NCBI GenBank assembly: GCA_045106555.1
Contig: JBGCET010000008.1
Coordinates: 62,001 to 126,000 of the forward strand
Source: JANQOZ01 sp045106555
Lineage (GTDB): Bacteria; Pseudomonadota; Gammaproteobacteria; Xanthomonadales; SZUA-38
DNA length: 64,000 bases
Direction of reading: 5' to 3'
A program made the position numbers and the translations under genes. Shown here piece by piece: positions 8,024 through 16,764 of this stretch. Under the pieces are notes generated by a model. That model did no database searches and was not told where the DNA came from. It worked only from the letters and a program-made list of their open reading frames with translations. Numbering within the stretch: position 1 is the stretch's first letter; each line of letters starts with the position of its first letter.

Positions 8024-9373
8024 ATGCCGTACGATACAGTCCACTCAGTTGATGAGTTCATGAACGGCCTTCAGCGGCGAAATCCGGGCGAACCGGAATT
8101 TCACCAGGCGGTTTACGAGGTCGCGCAATCCATCTTGCCTTTCATTAAGGACAAGCCGCAGTACCGCAATAATCAAATCCTGGAACGCTTGTCAGAGCCA
8201 GACCGCATTGTGTCCTTTCGGGTCTGCTGGCAGGACGATGAAGGGCAGGTTCGAGTGAATCGGGGCTATCGCGTACAGCATTGCAACGCGATTGGGCCGT
8301 ACAAGGGCGGCATTCGTTTCCACCACAATGTCACCCAAAGTATTCTGAAGTTTCTCGCGTTTGAGCAAACCTTTAAGAACAGCCTTACCGGTTTGCCGAT
8401 GGGCGGCGGAAAAGGCGGCTCTGACTTTAACCCCAAGGGCAAGTCTGACGGCGAGGTAATGCGATTCTGCCAGTCATTCATGACAGAACTGCGCCGCCAT
8501 ATTGGCCCCTACACAGACGTGCCGGCCGGCGACATTGGCGTTGGCGCTCGAGAAATCAGCTACATGTTTGGCCAGTACCTGCGGCTGGAAAATAAGTTTA
8601 CCGGCGTATTAACCGGCAAGGGTCTCGCGTTTGGCGGCAGTTTGATTCGAACTGAAGCCACTGGCTATGGCGCGGTCTACTTTATGGAAGACATGCTGAA
8701 GCATCAGAATGATGACTTTGAAGGCAAGACCTGTGTGGTGTCGGGCTCGGGCAACGTCGCCCAGTACACCGTAGAAAAAATCAATCACCTGGGCGGTAAG
8801 GTTGTGACACTGTCCGACTCAGGCGGCTTCATTCATGATCCAGAAGGTATCAATGAAGAGAAGATTGAATTCATCAAAGACCTGAAGAATAACCGCCGCG
8901 GTCGAATCAGTGAGTACACCGAAAAGTACGGCGGCACTTTCCACGAAGGCAAGAAGCCTTGGCATGTGCCGTGTGATTTGGCTTTCCCCTGCGCTACCCA
9001 GAACGAAATTGATGCAGATGATGCCAAAGTGATGATTGCCAACGGCTGTAAGGGTGTTGCTGAAGGCGCCAACATGCCGTCGGATCAGGGTGCCATCGAC
9101 CTGTATCTGGAAGCCAAGTTGATGTACGGCCCCAGTAAAGCCGCTAACGCCGGCGGCGTAGCGGTATCTGGCCTTGAAATGACCCAGAACAGCATGCGCC
9201 TGTCCTGGTCCAGAGAGGAGCTGGACTCGCGTTTGCGGGAAATTATGCTGGGCATCCACGGTCAGTGCGTGCAGTACGGTCAAAAAGACGGCTGGGTGAA
9301 CTACTTGGAAGGTGCAAACATCGCGGGCTTTGTGAAGGTGGCAGACGCCATGCTGGCCTACGGAGTGGTTTGA
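8024..9373 (+). CDS. gdhA: NADP-type glutamate dehydrogenase
   Basis: A 449-residue hexameric-type glutamate dehydrogenase that makes glutamate from 2-oxoglutarate and ammonium. It shows the substrate-binding block GPYKGGIRFH...LPMGGGKGGSDF with the catalytic lysine, the DVPAGDIGVGAREISYMFGQ segment, and the dinucleotide-binding GSGNVAQYT motif. The length and motifs match the E. coli GdhA (NADPH) class. The ATG follows a strong AAGGGGAATTACC ribosome binding site. Co-substrate specificity is inferred from family resemblance only. Confidence 0.95.
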   Translation: MPYDTVHSVDEFMNGLQRRNPGEPEFHQAVYEVAQSILPFIKDKPQYRNNQILERLSEPDRIVSFRVCWQDDEGQVRVNRGYRVQHCNAIGPYKGGIRFHHNVTQSILKFLAFEQTFKNSLTGLPMGGGKGGSDFNPKGKSDGEVMRFCQSFMTELRRHIGPYTDVPAGDIGVGAREISYMFGQYLRLENKFTGVLTGKGLAFGGSLIRTEATGYGAVYFMEDMLKHQNDDFEGKTCVVSGSGNVAQYTVEKINHLGGKVVTLSDSGGFIHDPEGINEEKIEFIKDLKNNRRGRISEYTEKYGGTFHEGKKPWHVPCDLAFPCATQNEIDADDAKVMIANGCKGVAEGANMPSDQGAIDLYLEAKLMYGPSKAANAGGVAVSGLEMTQNSMRLSWSREELDSRLREIMLGIHGQCVQYGQKDGWVNYLEGANIAGFVKVADAMLAYGVV

Positions 9374-9410
9374 CCTGACGGCAGGCAACAACGACACACC
9401 GCCTGGGGCG

Positions 9411-11486
9411 ATGGTGGCAACATCAGGTTTCAGGATTACCACACTCTCGGCATTTCAGCGCCTGACGGCCATGGTGTGGTTCGTCGCGATGATGACGGTC
9501 TGTGCGGCACCCGCTGCACAGACCGTTTTTTCTGGCCTTACCGCCGAGCGGCTGTGGCAGTTGGTTCGGCCTGGACAGCCGGTTGTCTCTCCCGACGGCA
9601 AATGGGTGGCGTTTACCGTAAGCGCGTTCGCTGACGGCGCAACGCTTCCCAGCGTGGACATTTGGCTGACTGATAGCGCAGGTCGTGATGAACCCAGACA
9701 GCTGACGCGAAATTCTGGCGCCGACTTTGACCCCGCATGGGCGCCCGACAGCCACAGCATCGTTTACGCCGCAGTACCTGAAGGGAAGGCTCTCAGCCAA
9801 ATATTTTTGTTGAATTTGCGTGGCGGCGCCCCTCAGCCATTGACCGATCTGGCAACGTCCGCATCCAAGCCGCGCTTCAGTCCGGATGGAAAATCCGTGT
9901 ACTTCCAGGCAGGCACCTATCCCCAAGTTGGCGCAGACCTTGGGCAGCTGTCGATGGCGGTGAGCCAGGCCAGCAAACGCCTTAGGTATGCTCGAGCGAG
10001 CGACACCGCGGTCATTGGCAGTGCAAACGCCCCTGGTGAGCAGGTTCAACACATTTTCAGTCTGGATCTCGCCAGTGGCGTGGTTACCGATCTTATGCCC
10101 GGCGTTGGCGGCACCGGCGATGTGGTGCCATTTACCTGGGATCTTTCTCCTGGAGGGCAGTGGCTCGCCTACACCGCCAACACCAGCCCTCCACCCTACA
10201 GTCGGCGCAATTCAGACGTTTTCCTGATGTCCCTGGAGACGGCTGAGGTGACCAACGTTTCTGCAGACAACCCAGGCGAAGATTCCCGCCCGGTGTTCTC
10301 ACGGGGTGGCGGAGAGTTGTTGTACGGTCGCCGCGAACGGCCTGATGCGCTGGATGAATTTCGCGCACTGATGGTTTACAGCCACCGACAGGGTAAGAAA
10401 AGGTCACTGACAGACCCAAAACAGCTTTCGGTAGAACAATGGATGACTTCCAGCGACGGCAGTCAGATCTATTTTCTGGCTCAGCAGCGGGGCCGTCGCG
10501 CAGTTTTCAGGGTGGGCGCCAGCGGAGGTAAGGCTCGGCCGCTGACCGACAGCGGAAGCTATTCTGCCCTAGGCATAGACAACAAAGACCGACTTTACGC
10601 TCGTTACGAAACGATCATTACCCCTCCAGTGCTGCACCGCCTGGATCGTGATGGCCGTCATTCGGTGGCCTTAACTCGTTTCAATGAACTTGAGGTACAG
10701 AATACCCGCCAGCCTCGTGTCGGCGAGTGGACCTACACTGCGCCTGATGGTCAGTCTGTGCACGCGCTGACGGTGTATCCACCGGGCTGGCAGGCAAATG
10801 CCCCCGGTCCTGTTGTGGTTGCGTTGCATGGTGGCCCGCACGGCGCCTGGCTTGATGAGTTTAACCGCCGTTGGAATTTGGCCCTGATAGCCAGCCAAGG
10901 CTACCTGGTGGTAGCCCTCAATGTGCGCGGTTCCACTGGATACGGACAGGCATTTGCCAGCGCCGTTAACGGCGATCCCTTGACCCTTCCTGCCAGCGAC
11001 ACCCTCGCCGCGGTGCAGGCGCTGCTGGCCGAGCCATATGTTGATGCCAACGCCATGACGCTGGTCGGAGGGTCTTTTGGCGGCATGCTGGCCCTGTGGG
11101 TGTTAAGTCAGACCAATCAGTTCGCCGCAGGAGTGGTCCACGCGCCGGTGGTTGAGCAGTCGTTGGTTTACGGTAGTGACCACCCCTGGGGACGCCACAT
11201 CACCTGGGGTACACCGCCATGGCGCGAGGGCGTCGCCGCGGCCGGTCAATCGCCCTTGCGCAATCTTGGCAAAATCCAGACCCCGGTGCTGGCCTTGCAT
11301 GGCGAAGCCGATACCCGGGTTCCCTCGGCCCACAGCCGACTGTTACACAATGCGCTGGCCGATCGCGGCGTGCCATCTAGAATTGTGCTTTTCCCTGACG
11401 AAGGCCATGTCATCAAACGCCCACCAGCTGCACAAATCTGGTGGCAGGAGCTGTTTTCCTGGCTGCAAAAACATGGGGCGAAATAA
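9411..11486 (+). CDS. S9-family prolyl oligopeptidase-like serine peptidase, exported
   Basis: A 691-residue protein with an N-terminal hydrophobic segment ending near AAPAAQT, a probable signal peptide. A WD40-like/TolB-type beta-propeller follows (repeated SPDGKWVAF, WAPDSHSIVYAA, FSPDGKSVYF), then a C-terminal alpha/beta hydrolase. The catalytic set is visible: oxyanion region HGGPHGAW, nucleophile in GGSFGGML, Asp in HGEADTRVP and His in DEGHVIKRP. This is the dipeptidyl aminopeptidase/acylaminoacyl-peptidase type (S9C), cleaving short peptides in the periplasm. It starts 37 bases after gdhA and may be partly co-transcribed with it. Confidence 0.9.
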   Translation: MVATSGFRITTLSAFQRLTAMVWFVAMMTVCAAPAAQTVFSGLTAERLWQLVRPGQPVVSPDGKWVAFTVSAFADGATLPSVDIWLTDSAGRDEPRQLTRNSGADFDPAWAPDSHSIVYAAVPEGKALSQIFLLNLRGGAPQPLTDLATSASKPRFSPDGKSVYFQAGTYPQVGADLGQLSMAVSQASKRLRYARASDTAVIGSANAPGEQVQHIFSLDLASGVVTDLMPGVGGTGDVVPFTWDLSPGGQWLAYTANTSPPPYSRRNSDVFLMSLETAEVTNVSADNPGEDSRPVFSRGGGELLYGRRERPDALDEFRALMVYSHRQGKKRSLTDPKQLSVEQWMTSSDGSQIYFLAQQRGRRAVFRVGASGGKARPLTDSGSYSALGIDNKDRLYARYETIITPPVLHRLDRDGRHSVALTRFNELEVQNTRQPRVGEWTYTAPDGQSVHALTVYPPGWQANAPGPVVVALHGGPHGAWLDEFNRRWNLALIASQGYLVVALNVRGSTGYGQAFASAVNGDPLTLPASDTLAAVQALLAEPYVDANAMTLVGGSFGGMLALWVLSQTNQFAAGVVHAPVVEQSLVYGSDHPWGRHITWGTPPWREGVAAAGQSPLRNLGKIQTPVLALHGEADTRVPSAHSRLLHNALADRGVPSRIVLFPDEGHVIKRPPAAQIWWQELFSWLQKHGAK

Positions 11487-11554
11487 ACCGGCGATGGGTC
11501 AACCGACACCTCGGTCAACAGGGCCCTTGGGAGGATCGAATTTACCCTCTCTGG

Positions 11555-11583
11555 TTGCTTTCAGCGGGGCTTTGCTCTATAAA
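11555..11583 (+). promoter_or_regulatory. Candidate sigma-70 promoter of the cytochrome operon
   Basis: TTGCTT (11555-11560) and TATAAA (11578-11583) are spaced by exactly 17 bases, about 130 bases before the first gene of the six-gene electron-transfer operon. The -10 is near consensus; the -35 is weaker, which would fit dependence on an activator. No clear CRP or FNR palindrome was seen between it and 11716. Confidence 0.45.
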
Positions 11584-11715
11584 TCACTAGGTCGCTCAGG
11601 CGTGCACATTCGTATCCGCAAGGGGTCTGAATGAAAGCAAAATTTTAGCCCGGACGACAAACGGCTTTTAGGGGAAGCACTCGCGTGAACAGGATGTTAT
11701 CGACAGGGGAGCACC

Positions 11716-14118
11716 ATGGCAGAAGTCTTTAAGATTGCTGTGGTGGGATCTGGCCCGGCGGGCCTGAGCGCAGCCGCCAGAGCCGCTGAGACCGGAGTGT
11801 CTCATGTGCTGCTGGAAACTGAGCTGCACTTATCCAACACCATCTACCGTTACCAGAAAGGCAAACACGTGATGGCGGAGCCGGACATTCTTCCGCTGCG
11901 CAGTCCGCTGGACTTTGTGGCCGGTGCTCGCGAGGCCGTTTTGGGCGCTTGGGACAAGGGTATCGCCCATCACAAGACGAACGTCTATCACCAAAATGAA
12001 GTGATCGCCATCGAAAAACAGGCGGATAACTTCAAGTTGTCAGTGAAAGGCGGCGGTGAAATTCTGGCAGAAAACGTGGTGCTGTCCATTGGTTTGCAGG
12101 GCAACTTCCGCAAACTGGGTACGCCTGGGGAAGATCTCCCGTTTGTTCAGTACACCCTGGACGATCCTGACGAATACAGCGATGAGACCATCATGGTGGT
12201 GGGGGCCGGCGACGCCGCCATCGAGAATGCGGTTTCGCTGGCCAAGCAAAATCGGGTCATCATTGTCAATCGGCGCGACGAATTCGCCCGCGCCAAAGAT
12301 GCTAACGAAGCTGCCATCCTCAAAGCCATTGAAGACGGCAAGGTAGAGGTTTTCTACAACACCACCATTGAACGTGTGGACGCGGTTGAAGGCGCCGGCA
12401 AGCCTGGCAAGATCATCCTCAACACACCCGATGGTCAGGCCGAGGTGGAACTGGATCGCATCATTGCCCGACTCGGCGCCATCCCCCCACGGCGCTTTGT
12501 GGAAAGCTGCGGCATTGTGTTTCCGAACGATGACCCGGTTTCCGTACCGGAAATCACCCCCAAGTACATGTCAAATGTCGAAGGGCTATACATCATTGGC
12601 GCGCTGGCCGGGTATCCGCTGATCAAGCAGGCCATGAACCAGGGCTATGAGGTCGTTGAGTTTATTCAGGGCAACAACGTTGAGCCTGCTGACGAGCCTC
12701 TGCTGCGCAATAAGTTTCAGGAGATGCCTGGCTTTACCTCGGTTCATGACGCGTTGGTTAAGGTTCAGAACAACGTTCGCTTGCTGTCACCTATCACCGA
12801 ACTGCAGCTGCGCGAATTCATGCTGGACAGCGACGTTCGAACGCCGGTTCCCGGTGAAAAGATCTTTTCCGTCAACGATTACACCAATACCTTTTTCAGC
12901 ATTGTCGAGGGCCAAGTCAATATTGTTGTCGACGAAGAATCGGGCCGCACCATCAGTTTGGGCGCCGGCGAATTTTTCGGTGAAATGAGTTTGATCTCCG
13001 GTCGACGTCGGTCGGCCACCGCGGTTGCTGGCCAAGGCGCGGTATTGATTGAAACGCCGCGACGAACAATGAATAAGTTGATCAACTCGGTTGACGCGGT
13101 CAAACGAGTGATCGACGAGGCCTTCATCATGCGGGTGATTCAGTCCCGCTTTGCGCCCGACACGCCGGCGAACAAACTGCAAGACATTGTGGCGGCTGCC
13201 ACCATTCAGAATTTTCGCGCTGGCGATGTGCTGTTTGAAGAAGGTGAAGCGGGAGACTGTATTCACTTGGTGCGCGTTGGGTCATTGACTATTTCCCGCA
13301 CCATCGGCGGGCGCGAGGTTGTGCTCTCGTACGTGCCCGCAGGCAACTACGTCGGAGAAATGGCGTTGCTGGGCGATAACACCCGCTCTGCCACGGCCAA
13401 GGCCGCCATTGCCACTGAAACCATTCAGCTTGATGGTGAAGCCTTCAAGCAACTTCTGTTGCGCGAGCCTGAACTGCGCCTGCGGTTGCAGGCTGAGTAT
13501 CGGCAGCGGGCAGCGGCAAACCTGAGCATGGAAGCGCAGCCGGAAGGCGGCGACGTGATCTCTTTCCTGGTGGCCCAGGGCGTCGGCGAAGCCACCGACA
13601 TTTTGTTGATCGATGAAGCGTTATGTGTGCGTTGCGACAACTGCGAAAAGGCGTGCGCTGAGACGCACAATGGCACCTCGCGGCTTAACCGTGAAGCCGG
13701 CCCCACGTACGCGACGGTGCACGTTCCGACCTCCTGCCGGCACTGCGAGCATCCCCATTGCATGAAGGACTGCCCGCCTGACGCGATCCACCGCGCGCCC
13801 AACGGCGAAGTGTTCATTGCCGACAACTGCATCGGCTGTGGTAATTGTCAGCGAAACTGCCCCTACGGCGTGATTCACATGTCGGCGCAAATGCCCAAGA
13901 AGCCAGGGATTTTGCAGTGGCTGATGTTTGGCCGTGGTCCCGGACCCGGCCAAGATCCGGATGGCAAGAAGAAGGCCAAGGGAGAAAAGAAAGCGGTCAA
14001 ATGCGATATGTGCAAAGGCCTGAAAGGTGGCCCGGCCTGTGTTCGATCTTGCCCCACGGGTGCAGCCATTCGAATTAGCCCGGAAGAGCTCTCCTCTTAC
14101 GCGCAGTCAATAGGATAA
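11716..14118 (+). CDS. Flavoprotein / double cyclic-nucleotide-binding / four-cluster ferredoxin fusion
   Basis: An 800-residue cytoplasmic fusion. Residues 1-310 form a thioredoxin-reductase-like flavoprotein with an FAD motif (VVGSGPAGLSAA) and a second, NAD(P)H-type motif (MVVGAGDAAIENA). Two cNMP-binding domains follow (about 378-455 with GEFFGEMSLISGRRRSATA; 495-585 with GNYVGEMALLGDNTRSATA). Each retains the GE...RSATA phosphate-binding cassette. Residues 636-785 are a polyferredoxin of the NrfC/DmsB/HybA kind with four cysteine groups (CVRCDNCEKAC; CRHCEHPHCMKDCP; CIGCGNCQRNCP; CDMC...CVRSCP), enough for four [4Fe-4S] clusters. No signal peptide is seen. A GGGGAGCACC site precedes the ATG. 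It is the first gene of the operon. The thioredoxin-type CxxC is not evident, so electrons probably pass to the Fe-S module. The domains are sure; the overall role is inferred. Confidence 0.88.
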   Translation: MAEVFKIAVVGSGPAGLSAAARAAETGVSHVLLETELHLSNTIYRYQKGKHVMAEPDILPLRSPLDFVAGAREAVLGAWDKGIAHHKTNVYHQNEVIAIEKQADNFKLSVKGGGEILAENVVLSIGLQGNFRKLGTPGEDLPFVQYTLDDPDEYSDETIMVVGAGDAAIENAVSLAKQNRVIIVNRRDEFARAKDANEAAILKAIEDGKVEVFYNTTIERVDAVEGAGKPGKIILNTPDGQAEVELDRIIARLGAIPPRRFVESCGIVFPNDDPVSVPEITPKYMSNVEGLYIIGALAGYPLIKQAMNQGYEVVEFIQGNNVEPADEPLLRNKFQEMPGFTSVHDALVKVQNNVRLLSPITELQLREFMLDSDVRTPVPGEKIFSVNDYTNTFFSIVEGQVNIVVDEESGRTISLGAGEFFGEMSLISGRRRSATAVAGQGAVLIETPRRTMNKLINSVDAVKRVIDEAFIMRVIQSRFAPDTPANKLQDIVAAATIQNFRAGDVLFEEGEAGDCIHLVRVGSLTISRTIGGREVVLSYVPAGNYVGEMALLGDNTRSATAKAAIATETIQLDGEAFKQLLLREPELRLRLQAEYRQRAAANLSMEAQPEGGDVISFLVAQGVGEATDILLIDEALCVRCDNCEKACAETHNGTSRLNREAGPTYATVHVPTSCRHCEHPHCMKDCPPDAIHRAPNGEVFIADNCIGCGNCQRNCPYGVIHMSAQMPKKPGILQWLMFGRGPGPGQDPDGKKKAKGEKKAVKCDMCKGLKGGPACVRSCPTGAAIRISPEELSSYAQSIG

Positions 14119-14131
14119 CTGGCAATTACCC

Positions 14132-15028
14132 ATGCATGATTCGTTTCTAACCTATCGCGGATTTCGTTACCTCACCATCACAGGCCTGCTGATGCTTGGC
14201 TCGGTGGTTGCCTACTTCTGGCACTCTCCGGTGACCGCGCCGAATGGTGGAACTTGGCTGGGTTACACGCTGGGAACCATCGGAGCGCTGCTGATCATCT
14301 GGCTGACATTGTTCGGTTACCGCAAGCGCACCTATAACAATCGCGTCGGAACTTTGCGGGGTTGGCTGTCTGCCCACGTTTATTTGGGCGGCTCGTTGAT
14401 CATCGTCGCCACCCTGCACACCGGCTTTCAATTCGGTTACAACATTCACACCGTCGCCTATATCCTGATGATGATCGTCGTGTTGAGCGGCTTTTTCGGC
14501 GTTTATGCCTACTTGCGATACCCGACCTTGATGACCCGTAATCGGGCCAACACCAGCCGGGAAACCATGCTGGAGGAAATTGCCGAACTCGACGAGGAGT
14601 GCGTCAAGGTCGCCGACCGCATCGATGCCAAGGTGCACCAGATGGTATTACGATCCATTGAGCGCACCCGTCTGGGTGGCGGCGTTTTTTCCCAGCTGTT
14701 TGCCTATGACGGGGCCAAAGACGCGGTAGAGAAAACCCGCGAATTGCTGGACACCGTAAAAGAAACCAACGAACGGCCCCAAACCGCTGAAATGCCCACC
14801 ATGTTCGCCATGGTCGACTTTTTGTCTGGCGCCGGTGGGCAGGAGTCGGAAAAACTGCGCCAGCTGTTGGATTTGCTGAGCCGCAAGAAATCCCTCGCCT
14901 CTAAAGTCGCGCGGGATGTTCAACAGCAAGCCATGATGGAAATCTGGCTGTATTTCCACGTGCCGGTCACCTTTGCCCTGCTGGGTGCGCTGACTGCACA
15001 TATTGTTTCTGTATTCTTTTACTGGTGA
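14132..15028 (+). CDS. Membrane protein, probable di-heme b electron carrier
   Basis: A 298-residue integral membrane protein with about five transmembrane segments (roughly 12-30, 42-63, 77-104, 106-130 and 271-298) and a charged, partly coiled-coil cytoplasmic stretch at about 131-265. Two segments each carry a histidine pair spaced by 14 residues: His82/His96 and His276/His290. That spacing in two helices is the classic arrangement for two stacked b hemes, as in cytochrome b and NOX/ferric-reductase proteins. It starts 13 bases after the flavoprotein gene and 14 bases before the cytochrome c gene, so it would link the cytoplasmic Fe-S module to periplasmic hemes. No family name is recognised; heme binding is inferred from the His spacing. 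Confidence 0.72.
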   Translation: MHDSFLTYRGFRYLTITGLLMLGSVVAYFWHSPVTAPNGGTWLGYTLGTIGALLIIWLTLFGYRKRTYNNRVGTLRGWLSAHVYLGGSLIIVATLHTGFQFGYNIHTVAYILMMIVVLSGFFGVYAYLRYPTLMTRNRANTSRETMLEEIAELDEECVKVADRIDAKVHQMVLRSIERTRLGGGVFSQLFAYDGAKDAVEKTRELLDTVKETNERPQTAEMPTMFAMVDFLSGAGGQESEKLRQLLDLLSRKKSLASKVARDVQQQAMMEIWLYFHVPVTFALLGALTAHIVSVFFYW

Positions 15029-15042
15029 GGCGAACTTAAGAT

Positions 15043-16746
15043 ATGCGCTGGCTGATTCGAACCATCACCCGTAAAGCAAAGGGTACGATTGCTCACAGCG
15101 ACGAGTCGGTAAATGCTGATTCTTTGACTCTGGGGCGCTCTCCGGGTCAAAACGTTTTCCTGTCCGATCTACGCGTCGCCCTCGAGCACGCCCGCGTGCA
15201 TTCGCTGAAAGGCGGACGCTTTCGTGTTGAGTCGCTGATTGCGGCCGGGGTTCGGGTCGACGGCAAACTGCAGCAAGCTGCCGGTGCCGGAATTGGATCT
15301 CGGATTGAAATTGGCACCCACCTAATCCGTATGATCAAGCCGCCAGCTGGTTACGATGCGGCCATTGAGATCAGCGAATCAGACTCGGCCAACGAACCCA
15401 ACGTGTCAAAGTTCAGCGATCGCCCCTTCAGCCTGGGTAAAACCTGGCTAAGCAAGCGCGGGCCTGCCTGGGCCTTTTTTCTGTTAGCTCTGGGCATCGG
15501 CCTGGGGGTACCTGTCGCGGGCCATTTCCTGCCTGGGCTGCAGGAAAAATTACGCGCAAGCCCCCTTCCCTCCGATGGCCAATGGGAAGCCGGGACATTA
15601 CAAGCGGCCCACCATTTCTTTGGTGAGGATTGCTCTACCTGCCATGTTAAAGCCTTTAAAATGGTGGAAGACGAGGCCTGTGTCAGCTGCCACTCAACCA
15701 CTGCAGCCCATGCTGACCCGGAGTTTTTTGCTCTGCCAGAGTTGGCCGAGGAACGTTGCGCCAGCTGCCACAAGGATCACAACGGGCTGGACGGGCTGGT
15801 ACGCCAGGATCAACGCCTGTGCTCCGATTGCCACGCAGCCCTTGACCACACCAGCAACGGTCTCACCGTGTTGGGCAACGCCTCAGACTTCACCACCAAC
15901 CACCCTCAGTTCAAGGTCGAACTGGCAGCCTGGGGGGCTGATGGCGAATTTATGCCGCGACGGGAATCCCTCAGCAGTGACCTGCTGAGCGAAGATTCCA
16001 ACCTCAAATTCCCCCACGATATCCATCTGGCGGACGATGGCATCAACGCCCCCAGCGGCAAGCGTGTCCTGGCGTGTGCCGATTGCCATCAGGCAGAGCC
16101 TGGCGGCGGTAAAATGCTCCCCGTTACCTACGAGACCATGTGTCAGGACTGCCATACTCTGGGTTTTGATGCTCAGGCGCCTAATCGACAGGTACCCCAC
16201 GGCAAGGTGCCCGAAGTCCTGTTCATGCTGGAAGAGTATTACGCAAACAGAGCGTTGGAGGGGGGTTACGAAGACGTCACCGCGCCTGCTGTGGTGCGCC
16301 AGCGTCGACGTGTTGGCAGCGTCCAACGACTTAGTCAGAGCGAACGTGCCGCCGCCCTGGCCTGGGCCCGCAGTAAATCTCGACGGGTGGGCGAAGACCT
16401 CTTCGAAGGCCAAGCGTGCTCGGTGTGTCATCGGGTTAGTCGCAGTGGCGAAGGTGATGGCCTGGCATGGAACGTTAGCCCGGTCCGCGTGGCCGGCGTG
16501 TGGTTTCCCAAAGCCCAGTTTACCCACGGCTCCCACACCACGATGGCCTGCGAAAGCTGCCACGACGCAAAACAATCTGGATTCAGCGATGACGTACTCA
16601 TTCCCGGCATCGACAATTGTCAAGCCTGTCACGGGGGTGAGGACAATAGCCGCAAAGTAGCGTCAACCTGTGTAAGCTGTCACAACTATCATATCTTCGA
16701 TGACGTAATCATGGCGTCGGGAACCGCTGAGAGCGTCGAAGAGTAA
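15043..16746 (+). CDS. FHA domain - transmembrane - ten-heme cytochrome c fusion
   Basis: A 567-residue protein. Residues about 21-100 resemble an FHA domain (LTLGRSPGQNVFLSD, then EHARV, VDGKL and GSRIEIG). A single membrane segment at about 141-164 is preceded by a basic residue cluster, which places the N-terminus in the cytoplasm. From residue 197 on there are ten CxxCH heme sites (CSTCH, CVSCH, CASCH, CSDCH, CADCH, CQDCH, CSVCH, CESCH, CQACH, CVSCH), with extra histidines as sixth ligands, as in cytochrome c3/NapC-type multihemes. The FHA Ser-Arg pair that normally precedes the conserved His is replaced (ALEHA), so phosphothreonine recognition may be weakened or lost. It would accept electrons from the upstream b-type protein and carry them into the periplasm. 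Confidence 0.87.
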   Translation: MRWLIRTITRKAKGTIAHSDESVNADSLTLGRSPGQNVFLSDLRVALEHARVHSLKGGRFRVESLIAAGVRVDGKLQQAAGAGIGSRIEIGTHLIRMIKPPAGYDAAIEISESDSANEPNVSKFSDRPFSLGKTWLSKRGPAWAFFLLALGIGLGVPVAGHFLPGLQEKLRASPLPSDGQWEAGTLQAAHHFFGEDCSTCHVKAFKMVEDEACVSCHSTTAAHADPEFFALPELAEERCASCHKDHNGLDGLVRQDQRLCSDCHAALDHTSNGLTVLGNASDFTTNHPQFKVELAAWGADGEFMPRRESLSSDLLSEDSNLKFPHDIHLADDGINAPSGKRVLACADCHQAEPGGGKMLPVTYETMCQDCHTLGFDAQAPNRQVPHGKVPEVLFMLEEYYANRALEGGYEDVTAPAVVRQRRRVGSVQRLSQSERAAALAWARSKSRRVGEDLFEGQACSVCHRVSRSGEGDGLAWNVSPVRVAGVWFPKAQFTHGSHTTMACESCHDAKQSGFSDDVLIPGIDNCQACHGGEDNSRKVASTCVSCHNYHIFDDVIMASGTAESVEE

Positions 16747-16764
16747 TACGTAAAGGGGAAAATC

